Source: Anas platyrhynchos (Eukaryota; Chordata; Aves; Anseriformes; Anatidae). From it: a DNA stretch of 64,000 nt. Position 1 is the stretch's first letter, and every line of letters begins with the position of its first letter. Positions 19,676 to 33,900 of the stretch are shown here, in pieces. The position numbers and the translations under genes were made by a program. The notes under the pieces were generated by a model. That model saw only the letters and a program-made list of their open reading frames with translations. It did not search any database and was not told the origin of the DNA. The stretch covers positions 7,163,001 to 7,227,000 of the forward strand of contig NC_092607.1 of the NCBI RefSeq assembly GCF_047663525.1, in the 5' to 3' direction.

Positions 19676-22600
19676 ACTTTCGTGGTGTGATTCAGAAGCT
19701 CGACTTGTATCATGCAAGGCAGTCCAGCAGGCGTCTCCCTCGCTCGTCACAGCGAGTGCTTCTCAGGCTGTGTCATGCTGCTGGAGGCCAGAGGGGCTGC
19801 TCTCTGCCTCCTCCTGAGGCTCCCTGGCCTTGTGTCTTGTCCGATGTCCATCCCGCTGCGTGCTTTCCGCCAAACTTCCCCCAATCAGGGGGATTCTGGA
19901 TGCTTTATGTGGTTGTTGGTATTACTGACGTTGCTTGAAACTGGAGACCTGACGTAACGTGTGGTCCAGCTGTACAGAAACAGCCCCCCATAAAGCACAG
20001 TCCAGAAGGAAGCTGAGGTGCACGTAGTGCTCAGGTGGTTTTACAGGAGTGGTGGCTGAGCAGGGCAGCTCTTGGTTGGGGGGGAATCTCCTCTGCTGCT
20101 CTTCAAAAGCTGGCTGGAAGCACCTGTTAGCTGCAAAAAGCTTGCTGGTGTTTCATGATAACACAATCCACTGGCTTCCTCCACTGGAAGCCTCTTGATA
20201 GCACATCCCCTGAAACAATCGGTGTCAGCTTCATTGGTGCAAGGCTGGGAAATAAGAGGACTGATGCTGTGTCCCCGCCACGCCTGAGGTGGTCTCAGTG
20301 TTGTGATGAATGCTGACACTGATGTATCAGGGTTGACAGCCACTTCAGATGCTCGGATTTGGCATAATAAATCCCTTTTAAATTGCTTGCAGTCTAAGAG
20401 TAGATGATGGTCATCAAAAGTCTCTTCATCAGTAAAGCAAACTCTTTGCTTTACCATGGCTGTGTGTGTTTCAGTGGTTTGACCTCTTTAATGACTGCAG
20501 GCTGTGAGTGATGGTACGTTGTTGAAAAATGCGGGTTTGAGCCAGGCCCCTGTCCTGCTGCACAGCACTCTCCACCTGAAATTTGACCAGGGATTCAGTT
20601 CTCACACTGAACGACTCCCTGTTGCTTTCCCAAAAGAATAATCGATGCTGAACCGAAACCCAAGCAGACTGCAGCAGTTTGGCAAGTAAACCTCTAGTCT
20701 GGAAAAGGTAAGACTAGGGGGAAAATATCCAGACCATAATTGGAATAAGGAAAGTAAACAGGTGGTGGCTTGCAGTCCCCGAAGAACTGCAGAGCTCCAA
20801 GAGAAGTCATCTGGCAGAGTGAAAACAAAGGATGTGAGGTACTTGGTGCTGAAGCGTGGAGTTTATTGCCACAGGATGCAATACGCACATTGCTGGATTC
20901 AGAAAGCATTACTCAGACACCTGACCTTAAGAAAAATCTGCTATCAAACACCGAGGGCACGCCCGTGTGCAGGCAGTCCTGCAGTCATACATGGCTCAGC
21001 AGGGGGAAGAGCTGTCACCTGCTCCTGTGTGGTTCCCTGAGCTGGTTGCTCTTCGTAGCCTGGCCCTAGCTGGATGGGGAAGGGAGTTTGCTACCTTCAG
21101 ATGGCCTCAGATTCGGCCTGCCGCTCTGTCCCCAGCTGCCCGGAGGCCTGCTGCTTTTCAGGAGTATTACGGCAATTCTGCAGGTGTTTAAGGAATGTGG
21201 CAGAACGTGCTGTGCTGACAGCAGAAATGTTACACCCCAGCCAAGTGTCTCTTCTGATCTCAGCTCGGGTGGGTGAGCTGCAGTGCAGGCTCTGATGGCC
21301 TGTTGCTGTTTGACCCCTCTGACAGTCACGGCAGGAGCAATGCTTGTGGTGCAGAAACTTGTTCTGGCGCTGGGTGCTGTGCAGAAAACTTCCAGCATGG
21401 AAACCTGAAAGGGTCTCTGCAGAGGATGGTTACATTGCTTTAAATGTTCGGCCAAATCATTCCAACCACTTTTTTGTGGGAATTCAAAGTCTGATGGAGT
21501 AAAGAAATGCCAGATCAGCTGCCTAAACACCTTCAAGGAAGCATAATTTTATCCTGTCCTAAATATTAGCAGTTAATTTGTTACTTTATCCTTGTAGCAG
21601 CTGGGGTAATGAATGACCTTGGGCACTACGATTACAGCCAGAAGCTGTGCTAAATATGCCGGTGGTCACTTAATTGCTTGGAGTAGCAATGTGAAAAGCA
21701 TGGATGTGGCAAAGCAGGATGAATTCTGCCTGTTTTGGGTTTGGTTCCCTGGTACGTTTGCTGTAGTGCTACATGAGCAGTGGCACAGAAGTGGGACGGG
21801 GGTGGGATGTTGAGGGCAGGCAGACGCAGCGGTGTTCATGTTGACAGCAGCGTTGGCTGAAGTTCTCCTGGAGCTCCACCACTTGGATGCTTCTGTGCAG
21901 GGTTTTCTCGTGCCCGTGCCAGGAGCTGGGTGTCTGTTTTCCATGTAACTGTCACAGGGTTCACCAAACCCAAAGGGGCTTGGAACGTTTCTTCTGTGCA
22001 GTGGCTTATGCCACCCTATTCCAGGAAGAGGCCAGGAAAGCACCTCCTCGTCTCTTTTTATTGGGACTTCCGTGGAACTGGAGGAACTGCTACAATGAGA
22101 AAACCAGATATTGAAAAGAGTTCTGTGGACAGGAAACCTGAAGTGACGCTGTGAGGGCCTTTGCCAAGCGGTTGTAGAGGTGCCACTGAGTGAGCTGCTG
22201 CGTAAGCAGCCCTAAAATCTGTAGGGTGTTTGTCCTCGCCGACAAGTGCAGCCGATCCTGCACGCCGACAAGTGCAGCTGCCAGGTCAGAGGTAGTTGAG
22301 AGGTTCACGGTTGGTCCTTAATACCTGAAGTTCAAAGCAAGCTGTAACCTTATTATGCAACCAAGTTATCGCCTAATTGAGGTCAAAGAAGGCAAAAGTA
22401 CAAGCTGCAATTCGTCAGGCTTGGCGAGCTCGTCTATTTAATGGAAACGAGAACTCAATCTGGGTTCCACCTTTTGCAGGGTCCCTAAGATCTGCTCCGA
22501 GTGGAAACACCACGTCAGTGAGGAGCCCTGGAGACCAAACAGAGCACGTGTCTGCTGTCCCAGATTTCCGTTCGAGCCGCATACAAGGGTTGCTTTTGGT

Positions 22601-25000
22601 CTTGGAGGCTTCTTACATTTCCTACGCCATCACGTCTTCAAACAGTAACCATTCCTTGCTAAATCTCCACTAGGACATCAAGATTAGAGCTTTTTGCTCC
22701 AGTTATTAATCTCCAGAAGAGTTAATGTGCTGTGTAAGACAGCATGTCAGAAGAAAGAGAAGATGCCCATGAGCTGTCACTTAAAATTTAGGATTATCCC
22801 TCCAGAGGCAGCCTGCAAGGATCCTGTAGCAGCCCATCGTAAGCGAGAAGTTTTGAAGCTTGTGTGGGATGAGCAGGGGAGGGCAGGCTGCTGTAATGGA
22901 TTTAACATTATCCCCCAAGTCAGATGGTGGGATTTCCACCCCGGTTCGACACGTCAGGCGCAGAGCAGCTGTTCCAAGTCCCATTATTCACTCCCACTGC
23001 TTCGTGCGATAGCGAGCCAGTCCCCGAGCATCAGCTTCAACAAAACTGCTCGCTCTTAAAAGGCTCAGGCTGCTGCTTGGTGTGCCAGGGATTCTTCACG
23101 CCGCATTTTGTGCCCTCTTTTCAGAGGCTGGGTTTGCTATATTTAGGTGATGCACACCTTTTGCCCCACTTCTTCACGAGCCCAGCCCTAGCTCTTAGGA
23201 TGGCAAAGTGCCATAAGTTCTTGTTGTTTGTTTGTTTGATTTTAATTGTATTGGGTTTTCTCCATCCATAGGGATCTTTTTTTTTTTTCTTTTTGCTTGC
23301 AATTTCATAATGCAGTAAAGACCATAATGATAGCGCTACATCAGGAGCCAGGAGACGTGCATTAATTTTCATCTCTATTTACTCCTGACAAGCCAGTTTG
23401 TGCTCGTTTGCTTCGACCTTGGTTCTCTGTCTCAGCATCTGTAACAGCAGAATTAACCTGGGAGGCATGCTGGCAGAGACTTTTCACGCGGTGCAAAACT
23501 GCAGAAGACTGTAAGAGTGGTGGGAAGGCTGGAAATGGGGCTGTGGGGAATGGGGCTGTGCTCATTTAATGCACATTTAGGCCAGGTGGAAGGTCTTCCA
23601 ACCGCCCATTGCCTGAAGCCGGGTGAGGCAGGCAGTGGGGTAAGAATCACTCTCTATATATTCTTTTATTCTTAAGCAATTGCTACTGATCACTGTCAGA
23701 ATATGGAACAAGCCGGATTTATGGGCTGACTCAGAAGCTTTTATGCTCTTAAAATTCCTGGTTTTAGGCAGGACAGGATTTCTTTGCCTATTAATTTATT
23801 TCAATAGGGAGGTAAAGTACAAAGCAGCTTCTCCCTTTACCTGTCAGGAAATAAAAGTGACGTGCTGGTGGGGAAAACATCTTTTTTGTTGCCAATGGGC
23901 TTCCTTGTAGGCATCTGGGTTCCTGCATTTCCAAGAGCTGTGAAATCAGGCTGTTAAATCAAGAGGAAGCTCATCCCCAAAGGATCCTCTGGGCTACAGT
24001 TGTGGCAAGTCTGACTGGACTTTACAATATTCGGGTAAAAAATATGGCTTTATTCAAACCTAGGTGACATATATTCCAGAGGAGAGAGACCTTTGGAAAG
24101 CATCTGAGCTCTTTGCATTCGGAGGACATGCGCTGGGGTAACAGAGCAGGCGGCCTTTAAACTGGAGCCCTATCACTCAGGTTTTAGGGTTCAAAATGCA
24201 TCAAACTGCTTGGGAGCAATGAGGTTTGGGCCTCTGGCTGCCATCAGGAAGGCGGCGGTGTGTCGGGTGCCTCCCTCAGGCAAGGGAGCCTTGTGGACCT
24301 CTGGGTGCGAGAAGTTCAGGAGGACGCTGGTGATCTGCAGCCCCAAAAGCCTTGGAGCTGCTGTGGTGGCACGTGGGGCTGCTGTGTATGGGCTGTCCTG
24401 TGCCCCCGTGCTCAGAAGGGGGGCCGGAGGCTGCTGGCTGAGGCTGATTTCCCACCTCTCTAAATTATCTCCCTCTTTCTGCACCTCTTCCTGCTGAATC
24501 CTCCGGGCCCAACCTCGCAGGGGAGGTTGTCCTGACAGAGAGGGGAGGCCGAGGGCTCGCTGCCTCTTCTGAGGCTGGCTGGGAGGCCAGGTCCAGTCTG
24601 TAACAGCGGTTTTTGGACAGCCACATCTTTCCCCGAAAGAGTTTGACGTGGAGATTTTGTTCTTTGGGGTGTTCTCGCTCTCTTCAAAGGAGAAGGGTAA
24701 TAAATAAGGAGCACGAGCCTGACTCACGCTGGTTTCTGTGGTCCGAGTGGCAGCCCAGCCACGTCAGGGGAGAACCAGCCCCGCAGGGCCTGCCCTGGGG
24801 GCTGGCAGGCACTCGCAGGGCTCCTCTGCACAACTCTAGAAATAACTTTGTTTACTCCTCGATTTTATAACCTGCTGCCAGCTCTCCGGAGGCAAAATAC
24901 CCTTAAAATGTCCCCAGCTGTTCCCTCGGATGTACCCACAGTAGCGTGCCCCTGGGATCCGCCTCGGGTTTTTACGGGAGGCCAGGAGGGCTGTTACCAG
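19676..25000. other. Intergenic DNA, ACTR5 to PPP1R16B, part 1
   Basis: No gene is recognised. Open frames of 60-178 codons occur on both strands with no protein similarity and no consistent splice context. A 16-bp direct repeat (CGCCGACAAGTGCAGC) occurs at 22237-22252 and 22263-22278. A T run lies near 23278-23289. No interspersed repeat could be named. Confidence 0.5.
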
Positions 25001-28000
25001 GTAGATGCCATCTGCTAGCGCTGGCTGTGAGCTCTTGGTAAGCTGCTTGCATAATACCTTGCACAGCTTGTCAAGTATTAGGAAAAGCAGCTCTGGTTCC
25101 TGAATGTGGCAGGGTTGGGTTTTTTCCTGTCATCTTTAAACTGAGTTTTACGTCCCCTGGGTTAAGCGTTGTGCATTAGCAGGATGCTCCTGGCTGGCAC
25201 TGCTGCTCAGCGCTGGGAAATGTTTCAAACCCCGGTCCTTAGATCACTATAATTTCTTTTTCCGTGCTGCAGCTTGGTTAAAATATACCCCACTCCTCCT
25301 CTCACCCCAGATTCCTGCCACATACCTGGCATTCCTTCATCTTTAATGAGATGAGGGAGTGGGGGATTTCACCCTCCTGGAATTTTAGAGGAATACTAAG
25401 TGGATTTCTCATGAAAAGCCCCATTTAGGATACAAATCTCCCTGAAAGATAGTCCTTGCATGGCAGACCTAGCTTTGTCTGGTAATGGCAAACAGTTTGG
25501 AGTTCCTCATTTGACTGTGACTTTCTGCTTGTGCTGTGGTGTTGGGGCGAGCTCCAGGGCTGGTGGCTGGAGCAGGGCAGGCTGCTGTAGGATGGGGACA
25601 CACGTGCCCCTCCTGGCTGTTGGCATTTGACTTTTCTGCCAGTCGCTGTGATCTGGCCAAATTCTCCATACAGACAAGGCAACGTAAAAGCTGTCGAGGG
25701 AAAATAGCTCCGCTCCAGGCTCTGACAGTTTACCCTAATGGACATAAAGCTGCGGCCTGGACCTGGTGGTGGACCCTGGGAGATGTTGAGGGAGAAGAGC
25801 ATCACCACCGCAGGGCTCTGCCCTTGTCCACCCGTCAGAAAGGGCAGGTTGAGGAACACAAACCACAGAGCTCTGCAAGGCAGTGGGTTTTGGAGTAGCA
25901 GCACCATGTGCTGCCATGAGCATCTGCTTTGGAGGCACCATGAGCTGGGCTGTGAGCACGTCGGAGCCTACTGAGATGCTGCTGTGGTAGCCCCACACCA
26001 TGGTCCATGCCCCATTCTCCACACAGGGGCTTTTCTGCAGTCTCGTGATGCCAGGAACTGCAGAGCAGACACAAAGGCACCGGCCTGCTTTCATCCAGCT
26101 CTGTGGTGGCAGAGGGCCACGGGCTGTCCTGGCTGCGGAAGGAACAACGGGGAGGAAAGCTTTGATATCCCCAGCCATGGACACCTTGGGCGGCGCAGAT
26201 GGAAGGAACTGGGGGCTGGGGGCTCCTGGTTTGCTTTTATCCTTTGTTAGGCGCTGGTGACTTCTGGTTGTGGAGCCGCTGTGACCTCTGCTTTGGCTTT
26301 GTTTATGCTCTCGCTGATGTTGTTTGCAGCAGGCCTTTGATATCCAGCTCCAGCCGGGAAGAGCTGAGCCTGGCTGCCCACAGCACACTGCAGCCTGGCA
26401 GAGATGGGGCTCTCCATCTCCCGGGGAAGACAGTTGTGTGCTGCCAGGGGCTGTCCCCAGGATGACAACTTGTGCCCAACACCTGCCCTTCCCTGCGACC
26501 ACAGCCTGCCAGGGGAGCAGCAGGCACGGCGAGAGCTCAAGCTCAGGTGGGAGCAGCTGATGGCATTGCACTGCCAGTGGGTGGAGAGGTAAGATGCAAG
26601 GAAGCAGTTGGCTTTTATGGGAATTTGTGGTGTTTTTCTATGAATAAAAGAATTAAGACGTTGCAGAGCTTCTGTGCTGTGTTCAAGCTGCAGAGTTGCA
26701 CCTGCAGCAGTCAGTAGATGTCCACCACACAGGATCTACAGCTGCAGGTGTCGGGAGATACCCACCACCCATCACCTCTCTGGGCCATGTCCAGGCCCCT
26801 GTCCCCAGCATCCTGCTGTCCATGATGGCTTGGGGACAATGCTCAAACCTGGAGGAGACAGCTCATGTTCACGATTGCTACCTCTCAGCTCCTTCTCTCA
26901 AGTGCAGTTTAAAGTTCCCCGTGAACGCTGTTTCTTCACAACACAACAGATTCTCCAGGCACCAGACAAGGCAATTCCCAGGAGCTCTAAAACCCTGAAG
27001 TGTGTTTACACAACTCAAAATGCACTTACAGTATTATATCACCCTTCAATCTCCTCAGCTATTTTGCGTGCTGGGATCTGAAATACAAATGCAAGCCCTG
27101 GTTGTGCCATGTGCCTTACGCAGGCCTGAAATGGGTCTTTGATTACAAATCCAATGAGCTATGAATGGCAGATTCTGCAAACAAACCCCATCTCAGCAGG
27201 AGCCAGCCCTCAGGAAGGTGTGTTTTTATAGGGTATCAAAGACCTGAGAGGTGGGGCCAGAGCAGGTTTTGCTGCTAGCCTGGGCTTTGTGGGATGTCTT
27301 GGTGTGCTGTCCCCATGTCAGCTGTGGGGCGGCTCTGTGTGCTGTCCCTATAACAAGCAGACCTCTGGCTTTCAGTTCTCTCCCCTACCCAGCTGCACAG
27401 CCCATCGGCAGCGCTGATGCAGGGCCCTGTGGGAAGCAGACCTGGGTCAAACGTGACGGTCTCTATGCTGCAAGAAGTGGAGATTAAGAAAGAAAAAAAA
27501 ATACCCCCCCAAAACCATACACACATAAAGACCTAGCACAACATTAACCCCCCCCCCCAAAAAAAAAAAAAAAAAAAAAATCCCACTGTTCCGATTTCAG
27601 TATTTTCCACAGAAAGACCCTCCCAGGCCTTGTTCTCAGCAGAAGACAGGCTGACCGCTTTCTATTTTTATTCTTTGTAGGAGGGTGTTTGAGCTGCCCC
27701 AGCTCCTGAATTGAAGGAAGTCCTTTCCTGAAATGTGGACAGAAGTGCTCCAGGGTTTTCTGGCTCAGGAAGTCGTTCTTCGGACCCGAGGCCGGCTCCT
27801 CTGGGGCCACAGACACCAGAAGTCCCCGTCAGGCTGGCAGAAGCCGAGTGAATGAAGTCCTGCCAAACGTGACAATTTTGGTAGTTCCTGCTCTGCAGAC
27901 TTCATGTCCTCAGCAGGTTTTTGCCAGGGTGTCCCTTTCTTTTTAAAGAAGGTGCTGTGTTTCAAATCTAGGCAAAAAAATATAAATAAATCTAGTTTTG

Positions 28001-30900
28001 TTTGATTAACATCCTAAGGATTTCTTGAAATTAAGTTGAAAATATGTTTATTTTGAAAGTGTTTTGCTCCTTCAGATTCGTGTTTGTACTTGAAAATAAA
28101 AAGCTTGTAATTCTCTAAATGTGGCATCAGCTTCTTCCGAGATGTATAATTTGAACATTTTGAATGTAAGTGTAAGCCTTTAATGTCATAATTTCTTAAT
28201 ACCACTGCCACAACTGTTTAGACGTATAAGTCATTTGATTATAGCTTTATGTTAAACGAGGAACCATAATTAATATGATCATGTTTAAGTTTCTTCCCTA
28301 CCGAGCATAAAGATAGAATAATCTCTCCAGAGAAAAGAGAGCTTCCTCACAGGACTAAACCAAAAGATTTTTTAACAGTTTAGCTTTTGGAAAAAGAAGT
28401 TCGAGCTGTTAGCATGTAGGATTGAAGCAGGACAAAAAATGCAGAGTGCTTTGCTTCAGAGATGGGGAGCGAGTCCTGGTGACCCTTCCTCTGTTCTCCC
28501 CTTTCCCAGCCAGGATCAGGGTGCAGCGAGATGTCCCCTGGAGCCCTCCCTTTTCCTCTTCCCAGTGCCATCCCATGGTATACCCAGAGTGAAAAGAGCT
28601 CTCTGGAAATCCTCATCTTTTAATTTCTATCTCCCATTTTTGCCTAACGTATGTCTACCAGCCATTTTCTGGAAGCAGCAAATGCATGCAGAACTACCAA
28701 CCACCCCGCTGTCCTATCCAGCCTCTAGAGATGGTGCCTGACAGCTGGGGCTGAACAGGGTTGTGCTGCTCGTGGGCCTGCGCTGCCCAGCCCCTGCTCC
28801 CCGCTGTGACCACAGCACCTGGCTTTTAACTCAGCCCTGCTCTGCCAAGCTTTGAATCAGCGTTGGAGGCTTGGTTTTGGAATAGCTCATAGCTGATGCA
28901 CCTGCACCGTTTCAGCGGGTGCTTGTGAAACCTGCGAGCCTGCGTGCAGGGAGACGTTTCCACGTGCCTCCAGGTACGTGCGTGTCAGCACCAAGCGTGG
29001 CGGTGCAGACCCTTTGCTGTCAGGGCATGCTGCTGCACCTTTGTAATGCACACCCCTACAGCACAGGGGTATCCTCATGCCCCAGGGTGAAGCAAGCACA
29101 GCGCTGTGCCCATCCCTGCACTGCTCTGATGCATCCCACGAGGTTCGACATGCCGGCATCCCTGGTAGGCACCCCGCTGTCTCCTGTGCAGCACGTCCTC
29201 TGCTGTCCTGTCCAGTCCTTCAGCCTGGCAGCTTTTAGCTTCTTGTGAAGGCAGTTCAGTGTTGATGGCTTCAGCAGGAGCAGAGCTAGGTGACTGGAGC
29301 TTGCTTCACCTGCACTCCAACGCCGTGTGCTTCACCCTTGTCCTCAGGTTGCTGGTCTGCCTCGGGGCACAGCCACAACCCCCAGGTTTTGGTGCAAATA
29401 CGTTCACACCCATTCCCTCTACCCACAGCGATACCCCTTTATCAGCCCAGCCAGGGGAAAAGGCTGCTCTTACACTCACATTTCACCCTTGGGAGGATAC
29501 ATCTGACCAGGGAGTCGTCAAGAGGGTGTTGAAATAACTTGTGATCTCAAACTTGACCTCCGAATTATTTGTTTAAACTTCTGAATGCAGGGGGAGGAGA
29601 GTGTACTTCAGCTAGCTGTTTCTGCAGGGCTGAAAGGAGAAACACGCACTTATTTTTGCCTGCAGTACTCCCTTAGTAGTACTTCAGCACTAAGCATCCC
29701 TCCCAGATCTCTGCTGACATTATTAGCAGTAATGGTCAATTAGTTGTATGGGGAAGTGAGGAGGTAGGAGTAACAGAGATGTCAATTTTAGCGCTTTGGG
29801 ACAAAGGAAAATTAATGTTTGCTGAGCAGGAAGGATTTAAGCCCATAGCAGGGAAGGGAGGAGAAGGAAAGACTGTAAGCCTTTAAAGAAAGGACTATAG
29901 AAAATATTTAACAATGCTTTTTAGGGCTTGCCAAACAAGCAAAATGCATTTTCACCTGCTGGTTCACATGGATTTGACTTTTGATTCGTGATTATATAAA
30001 GTGCTCTGCAACACAGGTTTTAAGCAGGGCTTGAAGGTAAGTGGATCCTTGTGCCATTGTATTGTTCAGGAGAGGAATGTGGTTTTGCACTATTGATAGA
30101 CACAGAAATTTGCAGCAGGTCAGGCCTGGGCTGCTGAGGGATTAGTTCGGTATCAGCTCTTGAGACTGCCTTAAGGCAAATTGAATTTTCCACAGAAGAA
30201 GGAGGGGGAAAAAATCCTACAACTTAACTAATCACCTGCAATTGAGCATGGCAGCAGGAACCACTCAGCCCTCCACCTTGCTTGGTAACGACAGTAATTA
30301 GATGGTCAGCTTGATTGGAGCATTGCTAATCCTTGCAGAGTGGAGGGGATGCTGCCCAGCTGTGCCTGGCTGCCCTTGGGCTGGGGGTTTTAGGTGGGGA
30401 AAAGGGGAGGGTGTGCTGGGGGCTTCTGCTAGGTAATGTGTATTACTTTATAGGGCTTTGGTGCTGATCTGGGGTTCCAGAAGCTCTGTGTTTGCTGGAT
30501 TTCACTCACTGAAGTCTACTTCTAGGGAGGTGGGTGTAGGAGGTGGGCTGCATGTGGGATGCTATGGGTCCTATTTGTCAGGTGCTGCTTTCCTTCTGTG
30601 TTGGGGTTGCTGTGTGGCACAGTACCCAGCTGGGTGTTAACAGGTGCTCTTGCTCCTGTTAGACTCCTGCGCTAGTTCTTTGCTTGGGGTAAGCCTTGTG
30701 GGACCAGCAGCTGCCCCAGCGTGGGGCTCAGAAGGTGCTTTGACTAAGCAGTGTCCCCATTTGTGGTCTCTGGCCTCACAGAGCTGTGGGATTCTTGTGG
30801 CTGCAGCCTACCTCTGCCTTGCTTGGAAGAGGCTCACATTAGGTAATTAAAAATATATATATATTTGCAGTGCTCCTCCTGGTGCTGTTGCTGTTAACTT
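25001..30900. other. Intergenic DNA, part 2, with an AT-rich block
   Basis: No gene is recognised. A 278-codon open frame on the minus strand (26571-25735) is the longest here but looks like composition-driven noise. A C11-A22 run lies at 27548-27580. About 27960-28380 is distinctly AT-rich against GC-rich flanks. About 29700-30320 is also relatively AT-rich and free of simple repeats. Both are candidates for conserved non-coding sequence, but conservation cannot be seen from one genome. An AT dinucleotide run is at 30853-30864. Confidence 0.45.
27548..27580. repeat. Compound homopolymer C11-A22
   Basis: Eleven C followed directly by twenty-two A. There is no recognisable retroposon body on its left, so it is best taken as a simple repeat rather than a poly(A) tail. 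Confidence 0.8.
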
Positions 30901-33900
30901 TTGCCCTGTGAACCCTGCTGTGGTGTAGCTGTGTGAGTCTGGGCTGAACGCTGGGGGTGGTCGGGGAGGATAAATGGAAGAAAAACTAAAAAACTGCTGC
31001 AGCTCTGCTTTCTCCTGTGCTTTGAAGTGTCCGTGGCAGCACGGACAGCAGCTCTGAGGCCTGGTGGGCCTCCCACAACGAACGTCCCCTCCACAGCGGT
31101 GTGTGGCTGCTCGAGGGCTGGTGCCAGGTGGCACAGGCCGGCCTGGGTCCATTCTGCGAGCGGTGCTGGGGCTGTGTGGAGGCTGGGGCAAGGTGCTGGG
31201 GCTGGAGGAGCTCAGCCAGGTGTGAGTGAGGCCGAGGAGCGACCCCTCAGCTCTGTGGACCTGCAGGGACTGGCTGAGCTCCAGCTTGGCAGCGGCCACA
31301 TTGGCCCTGTGGATGCTGCCAGAGGAAAGGGGCTGTCGTCTTGCATGAGTGCACGTGAAGGGTGATGCTGGAGAGGACACAAATGAACTATTCAAGCATT
31401 TTTTTTCCTTCTGCTGGCATTGGCTTGTGGTTTGGATGCTGGCTTGATCTACACGGATGCGTCTGGCTGTGTTTTTTAAGACACACTGAGAGCGAGGTGT
31501 CTGGTCAGAGGCTTATGGTGCCCTACGTCACTCCCTGGAGGTGCAGTGTGCCCTGACCCTGGATGAAGAGGCACAGAAGGGGCTAGCACTTCAAATCACA
31601 AATCTGGTTTAGTGACCTTCTCAGCACAGTACAGAAAGGCCTTGGACTTTGAAAGGATTGAAAGCAAATGACACCCATGGGAAAGAAGAGACGGAGAGGT
31701 GTAGCCAGAGCTGTTGCGGAGGTAAGGCTGCTGAGACTTGATTATTGTTCTGGGCAGTGCTGGGGCACTCAGAGCCTTGAGGGGTGGACTTCTGGGTTGT
31801 TTTTAAATTCACAGCAAATAGGTTTCCTGGAGCACAGGGTTGAAACGATCAGGGTATAAATAAGGCTGTGTCCCAGGGGTTATGTACTGCTCGTGGGTCC
31901 TCACCTGAGCTCTTGGCTTGCTCCCTGTGCTGCTCCTGCACCTCCAGGCACCTTCTGCCCTTCTTGTTGTAACATTGGCAAGAGCTCTCGTTTGTCTTTG
32001 TGCTGGGTCTCCCAGCTGAGGCCTCCCTCAGGCCACAGTGTGGAGTGCCATTGATGCGTGATAGCCGGAGGAAACAGCACTGGCATTTCTCATTCAGTGC
32101 TGCTCTGTGTTTTTGTCCCATTAACTTCAGCTTTCATCTTTAGAAAGGGGCTGAGAGCTGCCTGCTGGAATTAGAGAAAAGACACGGTGGGATTTCTCCC
32201 ATACCCCTTGCTATACCTCCTAATGGATAGCAGCACACCTCCCACCACAGTCCTGGTGCTTACGGGGATGACTTTATGGTCAGGGATGGGGTTGATGCAA
32301 GGTACCAGTATTTTAACATCAGATTCCCCTAGCCCACATATCACTGCTTTTTCTTGGAGTGTGATTTAAAGCATGGCAAGGAAAATCACTTCTGCTGAGA
32401 GCAGTTGCTACAGCTGCCAGACTTACATATTTCTGGTGGCTTCGCTGATGCCTTTCAACCTTTCCATGTGCCTCTAAAACACCATTATCAAGAAAATTTA
32501 AGACCTTACCAAAGAAGCTTAGCTGTACTATTTTGTGCTCTGTGATAGAGCCCTGAAATGCTGAGCAAGGGCTTCTGAGGAAGAGCTAGGTAGCTAAATC
32601 GACACACTTTGGGAGCTTGAGGGGCTGTTTTTTGTTGTTGTTGTTTGTTTTGTTTGGTTTTTTTTTTTTGAGAGCCTTTGTCCAAGCTGGATGTAGAGGT
32701 CTGTCAGCATGAGGCAGACCAATGTCTCAGGCTTCAGCTCCTGCAAGAACCCCCTTGGAAATAATTAAACGCTGATGTCAAAGCATCTTAACAGATGGAG
32801 GAGCTCTGTGTGCACCTTACAGCCTGCTGTAAGTTAGTGGGAGAGGCTGGAGTGCCAAAGTCTTCCTGAACTCCCTCAATGTGGAGAAGCTGCAGAGTTT
32901 TATATTTCTTGGGTGTGGTAATACGAAAACATTATGACTCCTTGAGAAATTAAGGCTACTCAGGTTAAGCATTGCAAATCCCCCTTTTAGCCTTCCTTTC
33001 CAGCACAACCCCTGTTAAAAACCCTGGTTGTGTGGTTGGGTCAGGCTTGCAGGGGTGGGAAGACACCCCCTTGCCTTCAGTGCTGCACATCTCAAGTTGA
33101 AGTCCTGCTGGCAACGTGCACTGAGTCATCACAGCGGTGACTTGGTTAGGATTCTGCACTGGGAGTTTAGGGGGTGACTTGTTTCTAAAACTGGGCTTTT
33201 ATTCTTTTGTCTGTGGGTGGAATTAAAAGAGAACTTACGTGCAAAGCAGTTATCAAAATCCAGAAGCATCTCACGTGCTTTGTGATAACTTACCCAAAGT
33301 CTTTTGTATTTCTGTAAAGCTGACTTCCCTTCTGCCCTCGTATTTTCCTGGGAAGCTGAACAGTTCAGTACCTCTGTTCATCTCCTTGCTAATGAGTCAA
33401 CACCTCTAATGCTTTCAGAATGAAATAGGCATTCATATGTTGCAGATGCTTATGTAACATCAGTGGCAGAGGCTCATTTTTAATGAATTCATCCCTGGTG
33501 GTGTGAGTTTTCATGTGTGCAGTCACCTTTATAGCAGCCGGATAACTGCATGATTAAACCCCATCGTTGTTAGTCGAGCAGTGGTAGTTCCCTGCAGGAA
33601 AGAGGAGATGCAGAGCATCAGTGAACATGTGAAGCCCTTCCAGGTTATTCAGCAAGTCTCCTGGTTAGAACTCGAGAGTAAGAGGTTTTTTTCTTATGAA
33701 AATGAGGGATATGTGAACAACCTCACCTGAGAAAGAGCCATCTTGTTCTCTTTTTTTTCCTTTTCTTTTGCTATTTATCTTTCTTGTGAAATATGATTAG
33801 ACAGAAGGATGAATTTGGCAAACAGCAGGAGAGCCTTGCCTGCTATCAGACTAGCTGGTACAACGGGGAGACAGATGCTTAACAAGCTCTCAAAGTAGGA

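Noticed and set aside
25735-26571. 278-codon minus-strand open frame, the longest in the intergenic spacer
   Set aside because: No similarity or domain is seen, and overlapping frames on both strands are also open. This is what GC-rich sequence with few stops gives by chance.
27548-27580. A22 run considered as the poly(A) tail of a processed pseudogene
   Set aside because: The sequence to the left is a pure C run and unrelated spacer, with no gene-like body and no target-site duplication seen.
30847-31395. 182-codon minus-strand frame and overlapping 112-codon plus-strand frame
   Set aside because: No known domain, and both strands are open at once in a GC-rich patch. Treated as noise.
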